NCBI GenBank assembly: GCA_025350145.1
Contig: JANXYH010000042.1
Coordinates: 1-45,556, forward strand
From: Burkholderiales bacterium
Lineage (GTDB): Bacteria > Pseudomonadota > Gammaproteobacteria > Burkholderiales > Burkholderiaceae_C
Reading direction: 5' to 3'
Length of the DNA stretch: 45,556 nucleotides
Both the position numbers and the translations under genes were made by a program. Positions 1-8,708 of this stretch are shown piece by piece (the stretch's first letter is position 1; each line of letters starts with the position of its first letter). The notes beneath the pieces were generated by a model, which was given only the letters and a program-made list of their open reading frames with translations, did no database searches and was not told the DNA's origin.

Positions 1-1
1 T

Positions 2-715
2 GTCATCAACCTCGACATCGCGCGCTCGTCCACGGCCAAGGGCGAGAGCCTGCTGGACACCATCGCCAACCTCTCGGCGATGCATGCCGACATGTTCGTG
101 GTGCGCCACAGCGAGAGCGGCGCGCCCTACCTGATCGCCCAGCACTGTGCGCCGCATGTCCATGTCGTCAATGCCGGCGATGGCCGCCATGCCCACCCGA
201 CCCAGGGGCTGCTGGACATGTACACGATCCGGCACTTCAAGCACGATTTCCGCCAGCTCTCGGTGGCCATCGTCGGCGACATCGTCCACTCGCGCGTGGC
301 CCGCTCCGACATCCATGCCCTGACCACCCTGGGCGTGCCTGACATCCGCGCGGTCGGCCCCAAGACGCTGGTGCCAGGTGACCTGGGCGCGATGGGGGTG
401 CGCGTCTGCCACGACATGGCCGAGGGCATCCGCGGCGCCGACGTGGTCATCATGCTGCGGCTGCAGAACGAGCGCATGAGCGGCGGCATGCTGCCCAGCG
501 CGGGTGAATTCTTCAAGCACTACGGGCTGACGGCCGACAAGCTGGCGCTGGCCAAGCCGGACGCGATCGTGATGCACCCCGGGCCGATCAACCGCGGCGT
601 CGAGATTGCCTCGAATGTGGCCGATGGCTCGCGCAGCGTGATCCTGCCGCAGGTGACCTTTGGCATCGCGGTGCGGATGGCCGTGATGTCGATCATTGCG
701 GGGAACGAGGCATGA
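2..715 (+). CDS. pyrB: Aspartate carbamoyltransferase catalytic chain, 3' part
   Basis: The C-terminal 237 residues of PyrB; the start lies left of the window. The enzyme joins carbamoyl phosphate and aspartate in the first committed step of pyrimidine synthesis. The frame is open from base 2. The family signatures HPTQGLLD (substrate-binding loop) and [10 protein letters not shown] near the C-terminus are intact. Its TGA overlaps the ATG of the next gene (ATGA at 712-715), so the two are probably translationally coupled. That partner is a dihydroorotase-like protein, an arrangement known from Pseudomonas, where the ATCase holoenzyme needs an inactive PyrC-like subunit. Nothing in the visible part looks degenerate. 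Confidence 0.96.
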   Translation, partial: VINLDIARSSTAKGESLLDTIANLSAMHADMFVVRHSESGAPYLIAQHCAPHVHVVNAGDGRHAHPTQGLLDMYTIRHFKHDFRQLSVAIVGDIVHSRVARSDIHALTTLGVPDIRAVGPKTLVPGDLGAMGVRVCHDMAEGIRGADVVIMLRLQNERMSGGMLPSAGEFFKHYGLTADKLALAKPDAIVMHPGPINRGVEIASNVADGSRSVILPQVTFGIAVRMAVMSIIAGNEA

Positions 716-2019
716 AGATCCTGATCCACGGCGGCCGCGTGATCGATCCGGCCTCGGGCCACGACGCGCTTGGCGATGTCGCCATCGCCGACGGCTGCAT
801 CGTCGCCATCGGCGCGGTGCCGCTCGACTTCGCTGCCGAGCGCCGGGTCGATGCGCGTGGCCTGGTGGTCGCGCCCGGGCTGGTCGATCTCGCGGCCAGG
901 CTGCGCGAGCCGGGGCATGAACACGAGGGCATGCTTGAGAGTGAGCTCAACGCGGCGGCCGCCGGTGGTGTCACCAGCCTGGTCTGCCCACCCGACACCG
1001 ATCCGCCGCTGGACGAGCCGGGGCTGGTCGACATGCTCAAGTTCCGCGCCCGCAAGCTCTCGCTGTGCCGGCTGTTTCCGCTCGGCGCGCTGACCCGTGG
1101 TCTGGCCGGCGAGGTGCTGACCGAGATGGCCGAGCTGAGCGAGAGCGGCTGCGTTGGTTTTTCGCAGGCCGAGGCCGGCCTGGCCGACACCCAATTGCTG
1201 ATGCGGGCGCTGCAGTACGCCGCCACGTTCGGCTACAGCGTCTGGCTGCGGCCCCAGGATGTCTGGCTGGGCAAGGGCGTGGCCGCCAGCGGCGCGGTCG
1301 CGACCCGGCTGGGGTTGTCGGGCGTGCCGGTGGTGGCCGAGACGATCGCGCTGCACACCCTGATCGAGCTGGTCCGCGTGACCGGCGCGCGGGTCCACCT
1401 GTGCCGGCTCTCCAGCGCCGCCGGCGTTGCCCTGTTGCGCCGCGCCAAGGCCGAGGGCCTGCCGATCACCGCCGACGTGAGCATCAACTCCCTGCACCTG
1501 ACGGATGTCGACATCGGCTACTTCAATGCCGCCATGCGCCTGACGCCGCCGCTGCGCCAGGGTGGCGACCGTGCTGCCCTGCGCGCGGCGCTGGCCGACG
1601 GCACCCTGGACGCGCTGGTGTCGGACCACACGCCCGTGGACAGCGACGCCAAGACCCTGCCCTTCGGTGAGGCCGAGCCCGGTGCCACCGGCCTGGAGTT
1701 GTTGCTCAGCCTGGCCCTGAAATGGGGCGCCGACAGCGGCCTGAGCCTGCCCGCGACGCTGGCCAAGGTCACCTGCGATCCGTTGCGTGTACTGGGCAAC
1801 GCGCTCGGATCGCTGTCCGACAGCGCCGGGCAACTGGTGGTGGGCGGCGTCGCCGATGTCTGCGTCTTCGACCCCGAGGCGGTCTGGCGCGTCACGCCCG
1901 GCGTGCTGCGCAGCCAGGGCAAGCACACGCCGTTCGCCTTTGATGCCACCGCCACGGCGCTGCCGGGGCAGGTGCGCATGACCCTGGTCGCGGGCACGGT
2001 CGCGTTCGACGCCACCTGA
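712..2019 (+). CDS. pyrX: Dihydroorotase-like protein, probably non-catalytic (PyrX/PyrC')
   Basis: 435 residues with the length and layout of type I dihydroorotase (amidohydrolase fold). The N-terminal motif normally reading D-x-H-x-H-x-R-E-P-G is [10 protein letters not shown] here, so both metal-binding histidines (positions 61 and 63) are Ala and Arg. Other expected ligands also look changed: GFSQAEAG where an Asp is expected near 153, WLRPQD where a His is expected near 180, and HLCRLSS where HVS is usual near 232. Only Asp305 in SDHTP remains. By analogy with Pseudomonas PyrC', I infer a structural partner of ATCase rather than an active enzyme. A working pyrC would then lie elsewhere. 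The start ATG overlaps the pyrB stop. Confidence 0.88.
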   Translation: MKILIHGGRVIDPASGHDALGDVAIADGCIVAIGAVPLDFAAERRVDARGLVVAPGLVDLAARLREPGHEHEGMLESELNAAAAGGVTSLVCPPDTDPPLDEPGLVDMLKFRARKLSLCRLFPLGALTRGLAGEVLTEMAELSESGCVGFSQAEAGLADTQLLMRALQYAATFGYSVWLRPQDVWLGKGVAASGAVATRLGLSGVPVVAETIALHTLIELVRVTGARVHLCRLSSAAGVALLRRAKAEGLPITADVSINSLHLTDVDIGYFNAAMRLTPPLRQGGDRAALRAALADGTLDALVSDHTPVDSDAKTLPFGEAEPGATGLELLLSLALKWGADSGLSLPATLAKVTCDPLRVLGNALGSLSDSAGQLVVGGVADVCVFDPEAVWRVTPGVLRSQGKHTPFAFDATATALPGQVRMTLVAGTVAFDAT

Positions 2020-2021
2020 GC

Positions 2022-2768
2022 ATGTTGCGCTGGCTGCCGGCGGTATGGCGCGTGGCGGCCACGCTGCTGCACCTGCTGCACGGCGTGGCGGTGGTGGCCC
2101 TGAGCTGGCGCTGGCGCGATGCGGCCAGCCGCCAGCGGCGCATCGCCTGGTGGGCGCGCGGCCTGCTGTTCAGGCTGGGTTTGCGCCTGCAAGTCCAGGG
2201 CCTGGCCGCGCCAGGGGCGGTGTTGGTGGTGTCCAACCATGTCTCGTGGCTGGACATCCTGGCGATTCACGCGGTGCTGCCGCGTGCCCGCTTCGTCGCC
2301 AAGTCCGACGTTCGCCAATGGCCGGTGCTGGGTTGGCTGATCGCTGCGGTCGACACGCTGTTCATCGAGCGCCGGCACAAACGCGACGCGGTCCGGGTGC
2401 TGCACAGCATGGCGCAGGCGCTGGCGCAGGGCCAGACGGTGGCGGTTTTTCCCGAAGGCACGACCGGCGATGGCCCGGTGCCGCTGCCCTTTCATGCCAA
2501 TTTGCTGCAATCGGCCCTGACCAGCGGCGTGCCGATACAAGCCGTGGTGCTGCGCTACAGCGAGCCCGGGCGGGGCTTCAGCCGCACCGCCGCCTGGATC
2601 GGCGACGACAGCCTGGGCGGCAGCATCTGGGGGCTGGCGCTGGCGCGCGGGCTCTGCGTCCACCTGACCTTGCTGCCGCTGATCGATCCAGCCGGGATGG
2701 ACCGGCGCAGCCTGGCCCGCCAACTCCAGCAACGCCTGGCGGCCGTGCTGAGCGAGGTGGTGCCCTGA
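2022..2768 (+). CDS. plsC: 1-acyl-sn-glycerol-3-phosphate acyltransferase
   Basis: 248 residues of the PlsC/LPLAT family, which acylates lysophosphatidic acid to phosphatidic acid at the inner membrane. The catalytic motif NHVSWLD (NHx4D) lies near residue 74 and the substrate-binding motif FPEGTT near 146. A hydrophobic N-terminal stretch with VVALSWRW fits membrane attachment. The gene starts two bases after the pyrX stop, so it probably shares its transcript. The chain is of normal length and no motif is missing. Specificity for sn-2 acylation is inferred from the family; an ornithine-lipid acyltransferase (OlsA-like) cannot be excluded. Confidence 0.9.
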   Translation: MLRWLPAVWRVAATLLHLLHGVAVVALSWRWRDAASRQRRIAWWARGLLFRLGLRLQVQGLAAPGAVLVVSNHVSWLDILAIHAVLPRARFVAKSDVRQWPVLGWLIAAVDTLFIERRHKRDAVRVLHSMAQALAQGQTVAVFPEGTTGDGPVPLPFHANLLQSALTSGVPIQAVVLRYSEPGRGFSRTAAWIGDDSLGGSIWGLALARGLCVHLTLLPLIDPAGMDRRSLARQLQQRLAAVLSEVVP

Positions 2769-2977
2769 AGCCGCAGCAGTCAGGCCTTAGGCCCGCTATT
2801 CCAGCGAATGGATGTTTTCGGCAGGGTGCACAGTCGGCAACCGGCGCTCGACCCTGGCGCCAAGGACAGCGGAATTGACATCGTCGGCCATCCTCATCGC
2901 GGCCAACCACAACCCGGCCATTGCCAAGGCCGGCGCCGGCCTGCGCGGACTGCGCCCGCCTGTCAACGGTGGCGACG

Positions 2978-4102
2978 ATGGCCATTGAGCTGCTGCGCCT
3001 GGTCACGTCCCAGGTCAAGGTTGGCGCGCCATTGCCGTTCAGCGTGCGCGACGAGGGCGGGAAATTGCTGCTGGCGCGCGGCCAGATGATCGACAGCAAC
3101 AACCAACTGGCCAGCCTGCTGGCGCGTGGCCTGTACGTTGATGTCGAGGAAATCCAGGCGATCAGGGACGGCCGCAGCGCCGATGTCGAGCGGCATAAGG
3201 TTTCCCTGTTCGACCTCTGGGAGCAGGCGATATGGCGCCTGGAGCGGCTGTACAAGAGCATCGACGAGCCCGGCTTTGGTGACCGCTGCCATGCCTTTGC
3301 GCTGCAGTTGATCGGGCTGATCCAGCGTGATCCGGACATCGCCATCTACATCTCGGTGCGCCAGGATCCGCGCCGGCTGCACCTCTACGGTCTGACCCAC
3401 TCACTGCATGTGGCGCTGCTGTGCCAACTGCTGGCGGCGCGGCTGGACTGGCCCGCGCCACGCACCGCCATGCTGGTCAAGTCGGCGCTGACCATGAACC
3501 TGGCGATCGTCGACATCCAGGGCCGCTTTGCCGCCCTGGGCCGTTTGACGGAAGCCCAGCTCGAGCTCATCCGCGGCCATCCGCAGCAGGCCCATGACCG
3601 GCTGGTGGCAGCCGGCGTGACCGATCCGGACTGGTTGCAGGCGGTGCTGGAGCACCATGAACAGCCCGGCGGTGGTGGCTATCCGCAGAACCTCAGCGAA
3701 CTCGGCGAGCCCGCTGCCGTGCTGCGCATGGCTGACGTCTTCATGGCCAAAATCAGCCCGCGCGCCGAACGTGCCAGCCTGTCTATCCAGGAGGCGGCGC
3801 GGCAGATGTTCAACGACTCCAAGGGCAGCCCGGCGGCGGCGGCGATCATCAAGGAATACGGCATTTACCCGCCGGGCAACTTCGTCCGCCTGGCCTCGGG
3901 CGAGCAGGCAGTGGTGATCCGCCGCGGCAGCACCGCCCACACCCCCTTGGCCGCCGCTCTCACCGACCGCAAGGGGATGCCGGTGCTGCAGACCCCGCGC
4001 CGCGACACCGCCCAGGCGAGCTATGCGATCAAGGCGATGCTGCCGGTGTCCGACCTGCTGTTGCGGCTGCCGCCCGAGCGGGTTTACGGCCTGGCGCTGT
4101 AG
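2978..4102 (+). CDS. HD-GYP-like domain protein with degenerate HD motif
   Basis: 374 residues from the ATG at 2978; an in-frame start at 2921 exists, but the added residues look like non-coding sequence. Residues 1-60 resemble the small N-terminal module often found before HD-GYP domains. The C-terminal half aligns with HD-GYP cyclic-di-GMP phosphodiesterases: a first His in HSLHVALL (about 141-148), His201 of GHP, HHE at 226-228, GYP at 234-236 and Asp253 in MADVF. The metal-binding HD pair is replaced by Met-Asn (LTMN, 171-174), and the usual IGK after it is absent. I infer a protein that may bind c-di-GMP but has lost or changed hydrolysis. It sits alone between plsC and the convergent gpmA, with about 210 bases upstream in which I see no gene. 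Confidence 0.8.
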   Translation: MAIELLRLVTSQVKVGAPLPFSVRDEGGKLLLARGQMIDSNNQLASLLARGLYVDVEEIQAIRDGRSADVERHKVSLFDLWEQAIWRLERLYKSIDEPGFGDRCHAFALQLIGLIQRDPDIAIYISVRQDPRRLHLYGLTHSLHVALLCQLLAARLDWPAPRTAMLVKSALTMNLAIVDIQGRFAALGRLTEAQLELIRGHPQQAHDRLVAAGVTDPDWLQAVLEHHEQPGGGGYPQNLSELGEPAAVLRMADVFMAKISPRAERASLSIQEAARQMFNDSKGSPAAAAIIKEYGIYPPGNFVRLASGEQAVVIRRGSTAHTPLAAALTDRKGMPVLQTPRRDTAQASYAIKAMLPVSDLLLRLPPERVYGLAL

Positions 4103-4150
4103 CTGCCGGTTCGGCTTCGGGCCAGGCCGGGCCGTGGCTGTGGCGCCCGC

Positions 4151-4894
4151 TCAGGCCTTGCCCTGGTTAGCGACCGCTGCCGCTGCGCGGGCGATCGACT
4201 CGGCGTCGCCCAGGTAGTCGCGGCGGATCGGTCTCAACCCTGAGTCCAGCTCGTAGACCAGCGGCACGCCGTTGGGAATGTTCAGGCCGACGATGTCGGC
4301 GTCGGCGATCCCGTCGAGGTGCTTGACCAGGGCGCGGATCGAATTGCCATGCGCGGCCACCAGCAGGCGCTGGCCGCTGCGGATCGCCGGCGCCAGCACC
4401 TGGTCCCACATCGGCAGCACCCGCTCGACCGTGTCTTTCAGGCACTCGGCCAGCGGCACCTGCCCCGGCGCCAGCGCGGCGTAGCGCGGGTCGCTGCGCT
4501 CGCTGCGTGGATCGTCGCGGTCCAGCGGTGGCGGCGGCGTGTCGTAGCTGCGGCGCCAGACCAGCACCTGCGCGTCGCCATATTGGCGCGCCATGTCGGC
4601 CTTGTTCAGACCCTGCAGGGCGCCATAGTGGCGCTCGTTCAGACGCCAGTCGTTGACCACGGGCACCCAGGTCCGATCCAGGGCGTCCAGGCAGTGCCAG
4701 AGCGTCCAGATCGAGCGCTTGAGCACCGAGCTGTAGGCGCAGTCGAATTCCATCCCGGCGGCCTTAAGCAGGCGGCCGGCCTGCTGGGCCTGGGCCACGC
4801 CGGTGGCGGTCAGCTCGACATCGGTCCAGCCGGTGAAGCGGTTTTCCAGGTTCCAGGTTGATTCGCCATGGCGGATCAGAACGAGTTTGTGCAT
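4151..4894 (-). CDS. gpmA: 2,3-bisphosphoglycerate-dependent phosphoglycerate mutase
   Basis: 247 residues. It interconverts 3- and 2-phosphoglycerate in glycolysis and gluconeogenesis in the cytoplasm. The start at 4894 gives the standard N-terminus [15 protein letters not shown], with the phospho-accepting His in RHGE. Other family marks are [22 protein letters not shown] and the second catalytic His in [10 protein letters not shown]. The frame stays open upstream to 4981, but the extra residues match nothing in the family. The gene is divergent from the rhodanese gene, with 76 bases between the two starts, and convergent with the HD-GYP-like gene. Confidence 0.96.
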   Translation of the reverse strand: MHKLVLIRHGESTWNLENRFTGWTDVELTATGVAQAQQAGRLLKAAGMEFDCAYSSVLKRSIWTLWHCLDALDRTWVPVVNDWRLNERHYGALQGLNKADMARQYGDAQVLVWRRSYDTPPPPLDRDDPRSERSDPRYAALAPGQVPLAECLKDTVERVLPMWDQVLAPAIRSGQRLLVAAHGNSIRALVKHLDGIADADIVGLNIPNGVPLVYELDSGLRPIRRDYLGDAESIARAAAAVANQGKA

Positions 4895-4929
4895 GGCGAA
4901 TCCAGGCCGGGCAGGCAAAGGGCAAATTC

Positions 4930-4935
4930 TATAAT
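4930..4935 (+). promoter_or_regulatory. Candidate -10 element (TATAAT) for the rhodanese-grxC run
   Basis: A perfect TATAAT at 4930-4935 lies in the 76-base divergent gap between gpmA and the rhodanese gene, 35 bases before the GTG start at 4971. No convincing TTGACA-like -35 is present at the proper distance, so strength and factor are uncertain. The same AT-rich patch read on the other strand gives TATAGA and could serve gpmA. Confidence 0.45.
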
Positions 4936-4970
4936 TCGCGGATTTGGTCTCCGGCCGTCGAAAGCAGCGC

Positions 4971-5390
4971 GTGAATTTCATCCTCGAGAACTACAACTGG
5001 GCGCTGATCCTGATCGCGCTGGCCTCGGGCACCGGCCTGTTCTGGCAGGCGCAGCAGAAGACCCGCGGCGGCGGCGTCGGCACCGCCGAAGCGGTGCGCA
5101 TGATCAACCGCGAGAAGGGCGTGCTGATCGATGTCAGCGAAGCCGCCGAATTTGCCGCCGGCCATGCCGTCGGGGCACGCCACATCCCGCTGGACACGCT
5201 GGGTGCGGCCAAGGGTCTGCCGAGCAACAAGACCCTGCCGCTGCTGCTGCTCTGCCCCAACGGCGCGCGCGCCGGCCGAGCGGCGGCGCAGTTGCGCAAG
5301 GCCGGCTACGACGCCGCCACGGCGGTGGCTGGCGGAACCAAGGCCTGGCGCGAGGCCGGCCTGCCGGTCGAGCGCAGCCAGGCCGCGTGA
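4971..5390 (+). CDS. Membrane-anchored rhodanese-like protein
   Basis: 139 residues from the GTG at 4971. A TTG at 4944 is in frame, but starting at 4971 places a hydrophobic segment ([15 protein letters not shown]) immediately at the N-terminus, as in homologues. Residues about 35-135 form a single rhodanese domain: [22 protein letters not shown], active-site Cys in [11 protein letters not shown], and the C-terminal [13 protein letters not shown]. Sulfur-transfer activity is possible since the Cys is present; the loop differs from the CRxGxR type. The gene order rhodanese, grxC, secB, gpsA is well conserved in Burkholderiales and suggests a role in redox or protein quality control. Confidence 0.85.
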   Translation: MNFILENYNWALILIALASGTGLFWQAQQKTRGGGVGTAEAVRMINREKGVLIDVSEAAEFAAGHAVGARHIPLDTLGAAKGLPSNKTLPLLLLCPNGARAGRAAAQLRKAGYDAATAVAGGTKAWREAGLPVERSQAA

Positions 5391-5470
5391 CCCAGTTCAT
5401 GGCCTGATCGGGGCAAGGCTTTCGGCCGCTTGTCACAATCCGGTCACAGCCCAATCTCGAGCCGAGATCC

Positions 5471-5740
5471 ATGACCGCCATGTCTGCCGTACGCATGTAC
5501 ACCACCTTGGTCTGTCCGTTTTGCCTGCGCGCCAAGGCCTTGCTCAAACAACGCGGCGTGGCACAAATTGACGAGGTGCGGATCGATCTGGACCCGGTCG
5601 AGCGTGACCGCATGGTCGAGTTGACCGGGCGCCGCACCGTGCCGCAGATCTTCATCGGCCAGACTTATGTCGGCGGTTGCGATGACCTGATTGCCCTCGA
5701 CCGAAGCGGTGGCCTGACGCCGCTGCTGGCCGCAGCCTGA
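5471..5740 (+). CDS. grxC: Glutaredoxin 3
   Basis: 89 residues. A small cytoplasmic glutathione-dependent disulfide reductase. The redox motif CPFC is at about 15-18, followed by the glutathione-site residues TVPQIFI (cis-Pro) and the GGCDDL motif near 70. CPFC in place of the commoner CPYC is a mild variant. The start may be 5471 or 5480, since both ATGs are in frame and no strong ribosome-binding site decides between them. It lies between the rhodanese gene and secB. Confidence 0.95.
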   Translation: MTAMSAVRMYTTLVCPFCLRAKALLKQRGVAQIDEVRIDLDPVERDRMVELTGRRTVPQIFIGQTYVGGCDDLIALDRSGGLTPLLAAA

Positions 5741-5815
5741 GTCCGCCGCTGGCGGCGTTACTGGCTTGAGGTCGGCGGCGCCATAATCCGGCCCGCACGA
5801 TCCGACGACCATCCC

Positions 5816-5845
5816 GCAGCCCGCTGACCCGAGCGGGCTGCGTGC
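5816..5845 (+). terminator. Perfect 10-bp hairpin before secB
   Basis: GCAGCCCGCT at 5816-5825 and AGCGGGCTGC at 5832-5841 are exact reverse complements around the six-base loop GACCCG. GTGCTTTTC follows, a short T-rich tail. It may be a factor-independent terminator after grxC. If secB transcription starts at the CATAAT around 5782, it would instead be a leader hairpin of secB. Confidence 0.55.
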
Positions 5846-5881
5846 TTTTCGCACCGCCCACAATCAACCGCAAGACCTGCC

Positions 5882-6340
5882 ATGGCCGACCAAGACCAAA
5901 GCCCCATCTTCCAGATCCAGCGCATGTACCTCAAGGACTTGTCGCTGGAGCAGCCCAATTCGCCCGCGATCCTGCTGGAGCAGCAGCAGCCACAGGTCGA
6001 CATCAATCTGGCGATGGCTGCCGGCGGCGTCTCCGAGGGCATCTTCGAGGTCAGCGTAACCGCCACCGTCACCACCAAGGTCGGCGACCGCACCCTGTTC
6101 CTGATCGAGGCCAAGCAGGCCGGCATCTTCGAGATCCGCAATGTGCCGCAGGAGCAACTGCAGGGCATCCTCAGCATCGTCTGCCCGCAGATGATCTACC
6201 CCTACCTGCGGGCCATCGTTTCCGATGTCTGCACCCGTGCCGGCTTCCCGCCGATCATGTTGACCGAGGTCAATTTCCAGGCCATGTTCGAGGCCCAGCA
6301 GGCGCAACAGGCTGGCAACGGTTCAGTCGCGGTCAACTGA
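5882..6340 (+). CDS. secB: Protein-export chaperone SecB
   Basis: 152 residues, the usual length. SecB is a tetrameric cytoplasmic chaperone that keeps secretory precursors unfolded and passes them to SecA. Family marks include [17 protein letters not shown] at the N-terminus, the beta-sheet segment [10 protein letters not shown], the acidic SecA-contact segment [13 protein letters not shown], and the [24 protein letters not shown] stretch read in parts. It ends with a Gln-rich tail. It precedes gpsA by 36 bases and probably forms an operon with it. Confidence 0.97.
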   Translation: MADQDQSPIFQIQRMYLKDLSLEQPNSPAILLEQQQPQVDINLAMAAGGVSEGIFEVSVTATVTTKVGDRTLFLIEAKQAGIFEIRNVPQEQLQGILSIVCPQMIYPYLRAIVSDVCTRAGFPPIMLTEVNFQAMFEAQQAQQAGNGSVAVN

Positions 6341-6376
6341 GCGCAGACGGGTCCGCGTCAGCACCGGCCGCAGGCC

Positions 6377-7369
6377 ATGCGCATCGCGGTACTTGGTGCA
6401 GGCGCCTGGGGCACGGCCCTGGCTGCGGCCGCCGCCAGGCGCCACGAGGTGCTGCTTTGGGCGCGCGATCCGGCGCAGGCGAGCGCGATCCAGGCTGAGC
6501 GGCGCAACCGCCGCTACCTGGCCGAGCTGGCCCTGCCCGAGGCCCTGAGGGTCAGCGCCGACCATGCCCAGGCCCTGGCCTGGGTGGGCCAGGCCGAGAA
6601 CCCGGGCCTGCTGGTCATCGCCTCGACCATGGGCGGACTGGCGCAGCGGCTGCGGGCCCTGCCCGCCCAGGCCAGCGTGGTCTGGCTGTGCAAGGGCATG
6701 GACACGGACGGCGGCGAGTTTGGCCATGAGCTGGCGGCCCGGCTCCTGCCCCATGGCCGCGTCGGTGTGCTCTGTGGCCCGAGCTTTGCGCTCGAAGTCG
6801 CCCAGGGCCTGCCGACCGCGCTGGTGGCTGCCAGCCTCGACCCGGCTCTGGCGGCGCTGGCGGTGCAGGCCTTCCACAGCGACAACCTGCGCATCTACAC
6901 CAGCGCCGACCCGGTCGGCGTCGAGGTCGGCGGCGCGGTCAAGAACGTGATGGCGATCGCTACCGGCATTGCCGACGGCCTGGGCCTTGGCTTGAATGCC
7001 CGCGCCGCCTTGATCACCCGCGGTCTGGCCGAGATCAGCCGACTCGGTCTGGCACTGGGGGCGCGGGCCGAAACCTTCATGGGCCTGTCGGGACTCGGTG
7101 ATCTGGTGCTGACGACCACCGGCAACCTGTCGCGCAACCGCCAGGTCGGGCTGCAACTGGCGGCGGGCCACGACCTGCCGAGCATCCTGCTGCGCCTGGG
7201 CCATGTCGCCGAGGGTGTGCATACCGCGCCGCTGCTGGCCAGCCGCGCGCAGCGGCTGGGCGTGGAGATGCCGATCACGGCGGCGGTGGTGGCGGTGCTC
7301 GATGGCCGAATGACGCCGCAGCAGGCCGTGCCGCAGTTGATGGGGCGGCAGGCAAGGCCGGAGCGCTAG
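6377..7369 (+). CDS. gpsA: Glycerol-3-phosphate dehydrogenase [NAD(P)+]
   Basis: 330 residues. Reduces dihydroxyacetone phosphate to sn-glycerol-3-phosphate for phospholipid synthesis. The Rossmann motif is [10 protein letters not shown] at 7-16. The [10 protein letters not shown] segment and the catalytic Lys in [12 protein letters not shown] follow, with [11 protein letters not shown] and N-R-Q (NLSRNRQVG) in the helical C-terminal domain. It lies directly after secB and ends convergent to trmL. All key motifs are present. Confidence 0.96.
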   Translation: MRIAVLGAGAWGTALAAAAARRHEVLLWARDPAQASAIQAERRNRRYLAELALPEALRVSADHAQALAWVGQAENPGLLVIASTMGGLAQRLRALPAQASVVWLCKGMDTDGGEFGHELAARLLPHGRVGVLCGPSFALEVAQGLPTALVAASLDPALAALAVQAFHSDNLRIYTSADPVGVEVGGAVKNVMAIATGIADGLGLGLNARAALITRGLAEISRLGLALGARAETFMGLSGLGDLVLTTTGNLSRNRQVGLQLAAGHDLPSILLRLGHVAEGVHTAPLLASRAQRLGVEMPITAAVVAVLDGRMTPQQAVPQLMGRQARPER

Positions 7370-7390
7370 GCCGGCAGCGCGTGGCCGGCC
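7369..7390. terminator. GC hairpin between convergent gpsA and trmL
   Basis: GGCCGGC (7369-7375) pairs exactly with GCCGGCC (7384-7390) around an eight-base loop. It starts on the last base of the gpsA stop. No T-run follows on either strand, so a role in bidirectional termination is only suggested by position. Confidence 0.3.
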
Positions 7391-7412
7391 GGGGACCGAG
7401 AGTCGGCACGGC

Positions 7413-7883
7413 TCAGGCGCCGCCGGCGTAACCCTGTTGCCGCCAAGCCTCGAACACCGCGACCGCCACGGCGTTGCTCAGGTTCAGGCTGCGCTGCTGC
7501 GGCAGCATCGGCAGCCGTACCCGTTGTTGCGGCGCAAACTCGTCCAGCACCTGCGGCGGCAGGCCGGCTGTTTCGTTGCCGAACACCAGCCAGTCGCCGG
7601 CCTGGAAGGCCAGCGCCGAGAGTGGCTGCGCGCTGCGCGTGCTGAAGGCCAGCATCCTGCCGCCAATGGCCTGCTGGGCAGCGCGCAAGGCCGGCCAGTC
7701 GGCGTGGCGGCGCACGGCGGTGAACTCGTGGTAATCGAGTCCGGCGCGGCGCAAGAGCTTGTCCTGCATCGCGAAGCCGAGTGGCTCGACCAGGTGCAAC
7801 TGGCAGCCGGTGTTGGCCGCCAGGCGGATCACGTTGCCGGTGTTCGGCGGAATCTCGGGGTACACCAGCACGATCTGGAACAT
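7413..7883 (-). CDS. trmL: tRNA (cytidine(34)-2'-O)-methyltransferase
   Basis: 156 residues of the SPOUT superfamily. TrmL methylates the wobble ribose of tRNA-Leu isoacceptors using S-adenosylmethionine. Motifs are PEIPPNTGNVIRL at the N-terminus, LVFGNETAGLP in the middle, and the trefoil-knot C-terminus RSLNLSNAVAVAVFE. Length and motif spacing are normal. It lies 34 bases downstream of comF on the same strand, so the two may share a transcript. Confidence 0.95.
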   Translation of the reverse strand: MFQIVLVYPEIPPNTGNVIRLAANTGCQLHLVEPLGFAMQDKLLRRAGLDYHEFTAVRRHADWPALRAAQQAIGGRMLAFSTRSAQPLSALAFQAGDWLVFGNETAGLPPQVLDEFAPQQRVRLPMLPQQRSLNLSNAVAVAVFEAWRQQGYAGGA

Positions 7884-7917
7884 GGTGCGGTGGATTGTCG
7901 TGGCGCCCGGGCCGGCG

Positions 7918-8685
7918 TCATCCGCCGGCCGGCAGGGTCCGCGCCAGCACCCAGAACCGGACCGAACGGGCGCCGGCCTGGCGCAGCGCCAGCGTCACCG
8001 CCTCGGCCGTCATGCCGGTGGTCATTACGTCGTCGACCACGATGATTTCCTGGCCGGCAATCGACTTCAGCTTGTCCGGGTTGGCCAGCAGGGCCTGGCG
8101 CAGGTTGCGCTGGCGGGCTTTGCGATCCAGCCCGACCTGGTGCGGGGTGTCGCGGCAGCGCAGCAGCAATGCCGGATCGGCGCTCATGCCAACCGCTTGG
8201 GCGACCCGCCGTGCCAGCTCCCAGGCCTGGTTGTAGCCGCGCTCGGCCAGGCGTTGTTCGCTCAGCGGGACCGCGGTCACCAGCGCCCCGGCCGTCCCGG
8301 TCGTCCTGACTTGAGGCAAGGCCCGGCGCAGGACGCCGGCCAGGGGCACGGCCAAGTCACTGCGCTGGCCGAACTTGAAGCGTCCTATCAGTCCGTCCCA
8401 AGGAAAACCATAGTCGACGGCGGCAATGCAGCCATCCCAAGGCGGCGCTTGGCGCAGGCAGGCGCCACAACGCAGGTCGCCGGCTGACTGGCCATTCCAT
8501 GGCAAGGCACAGCCACCGCAGCGCAGGGTCGCAGGCACGAAGCGCTGCAGGCAGTCGCCACACAGGCTGGTGGCCGACCAGGCGAGGCAGATTTCGCACT
8601 GGCGCGGCAGTGGCGTGGTGCTGCGCTCGCGGATCGCGACGGCCGCGCGTTGCCAAGCCGCGCCAAACTTCATCGCCCAGGCCAT
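7918..8685 (-). CDS. comF: ComF-family phosphoribosyltransferase-like protein
   Basis: 255 residues from the ATG at 8685; starts at 8673 or 8736 are also in frame. The N-terminal third carries paired cysteines (CEIC, CGDC, CGGC, CGAC) typical of the ComF zinc-ribbon-like region. The C-terminal part is a type I phosphoribosyltransferase fold with the PRPP loop VVDDVMTTGMTAEA and the LAERGYNQAWELAR motif. ComF proteins act in DNA uptake during natural transformation in several bacteria; here that is family inference only. Its start is divergent from, and very close to, the BioC-like gene. A TATATT at 8692-8697 read on this strand could be its -10, which would make the leader extremely short. 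Confidence 0.9.
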   Translation of the reverse strand: MAWAMKFGAAWQRAAVAIRERSTTPLPRQCEICLAWSATSLCGDCLQRFVPATLRCGGCALPWNGQSAGDLRCGACLRQAPPWDGCIAAVDYGFPWDGLIGRFKFGQRSDLAVPLAGVLRRALPQVRTTGTAGALVTAVPLSEQRLAERGYNQAWELARRVAQAVGMSADPALLLRCRDTPHQVGLDRKARQRNLRQALLANPDKLKSIAGQEIIVVDDVMTTGMTAEAVTLALRQAGARSVRFWVLARTLPAGG

Positions 8686-8691
8686 CGGCTC

Positions 8692-8699
8692 AATATACT
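8692..8699. promoter_or_regulatory. Overlapping divergent -10 boxes
   Basis: The run AATATACT at 8692-8699 contains TATACT on the + strand (8694-8699, 9 bases before the ATG at 8709) and TATATT on the - strand (8697-8692, 6 bases before the ATG at 8685). No good -35 hexamer is seen for either. If used, the two divergent genes compete for one AT-rich patch and have almost no leader. Confidence 0.4.
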
Positions 8700-8708
8700 G
8701 CCGCGCCC

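Noticed and set aside
520-1926. Reverse-strand open frame of about 468 codons opposite pyrB/pyrX
   Set aside because: Shadow of the pyrX coding frame with repetitive Gln/Gly/Arg composition and no plausible start context.
2769-2977. A possible small gene in the 209-base gap after plsC
   Set aside because: A + frame opening at 2808 gives 93 codons, but its composition is Arg/Pro/Gln-rich, it runs into the HD-GYP-like gene out of frame, and it has no motif. I see nothing supportable here.
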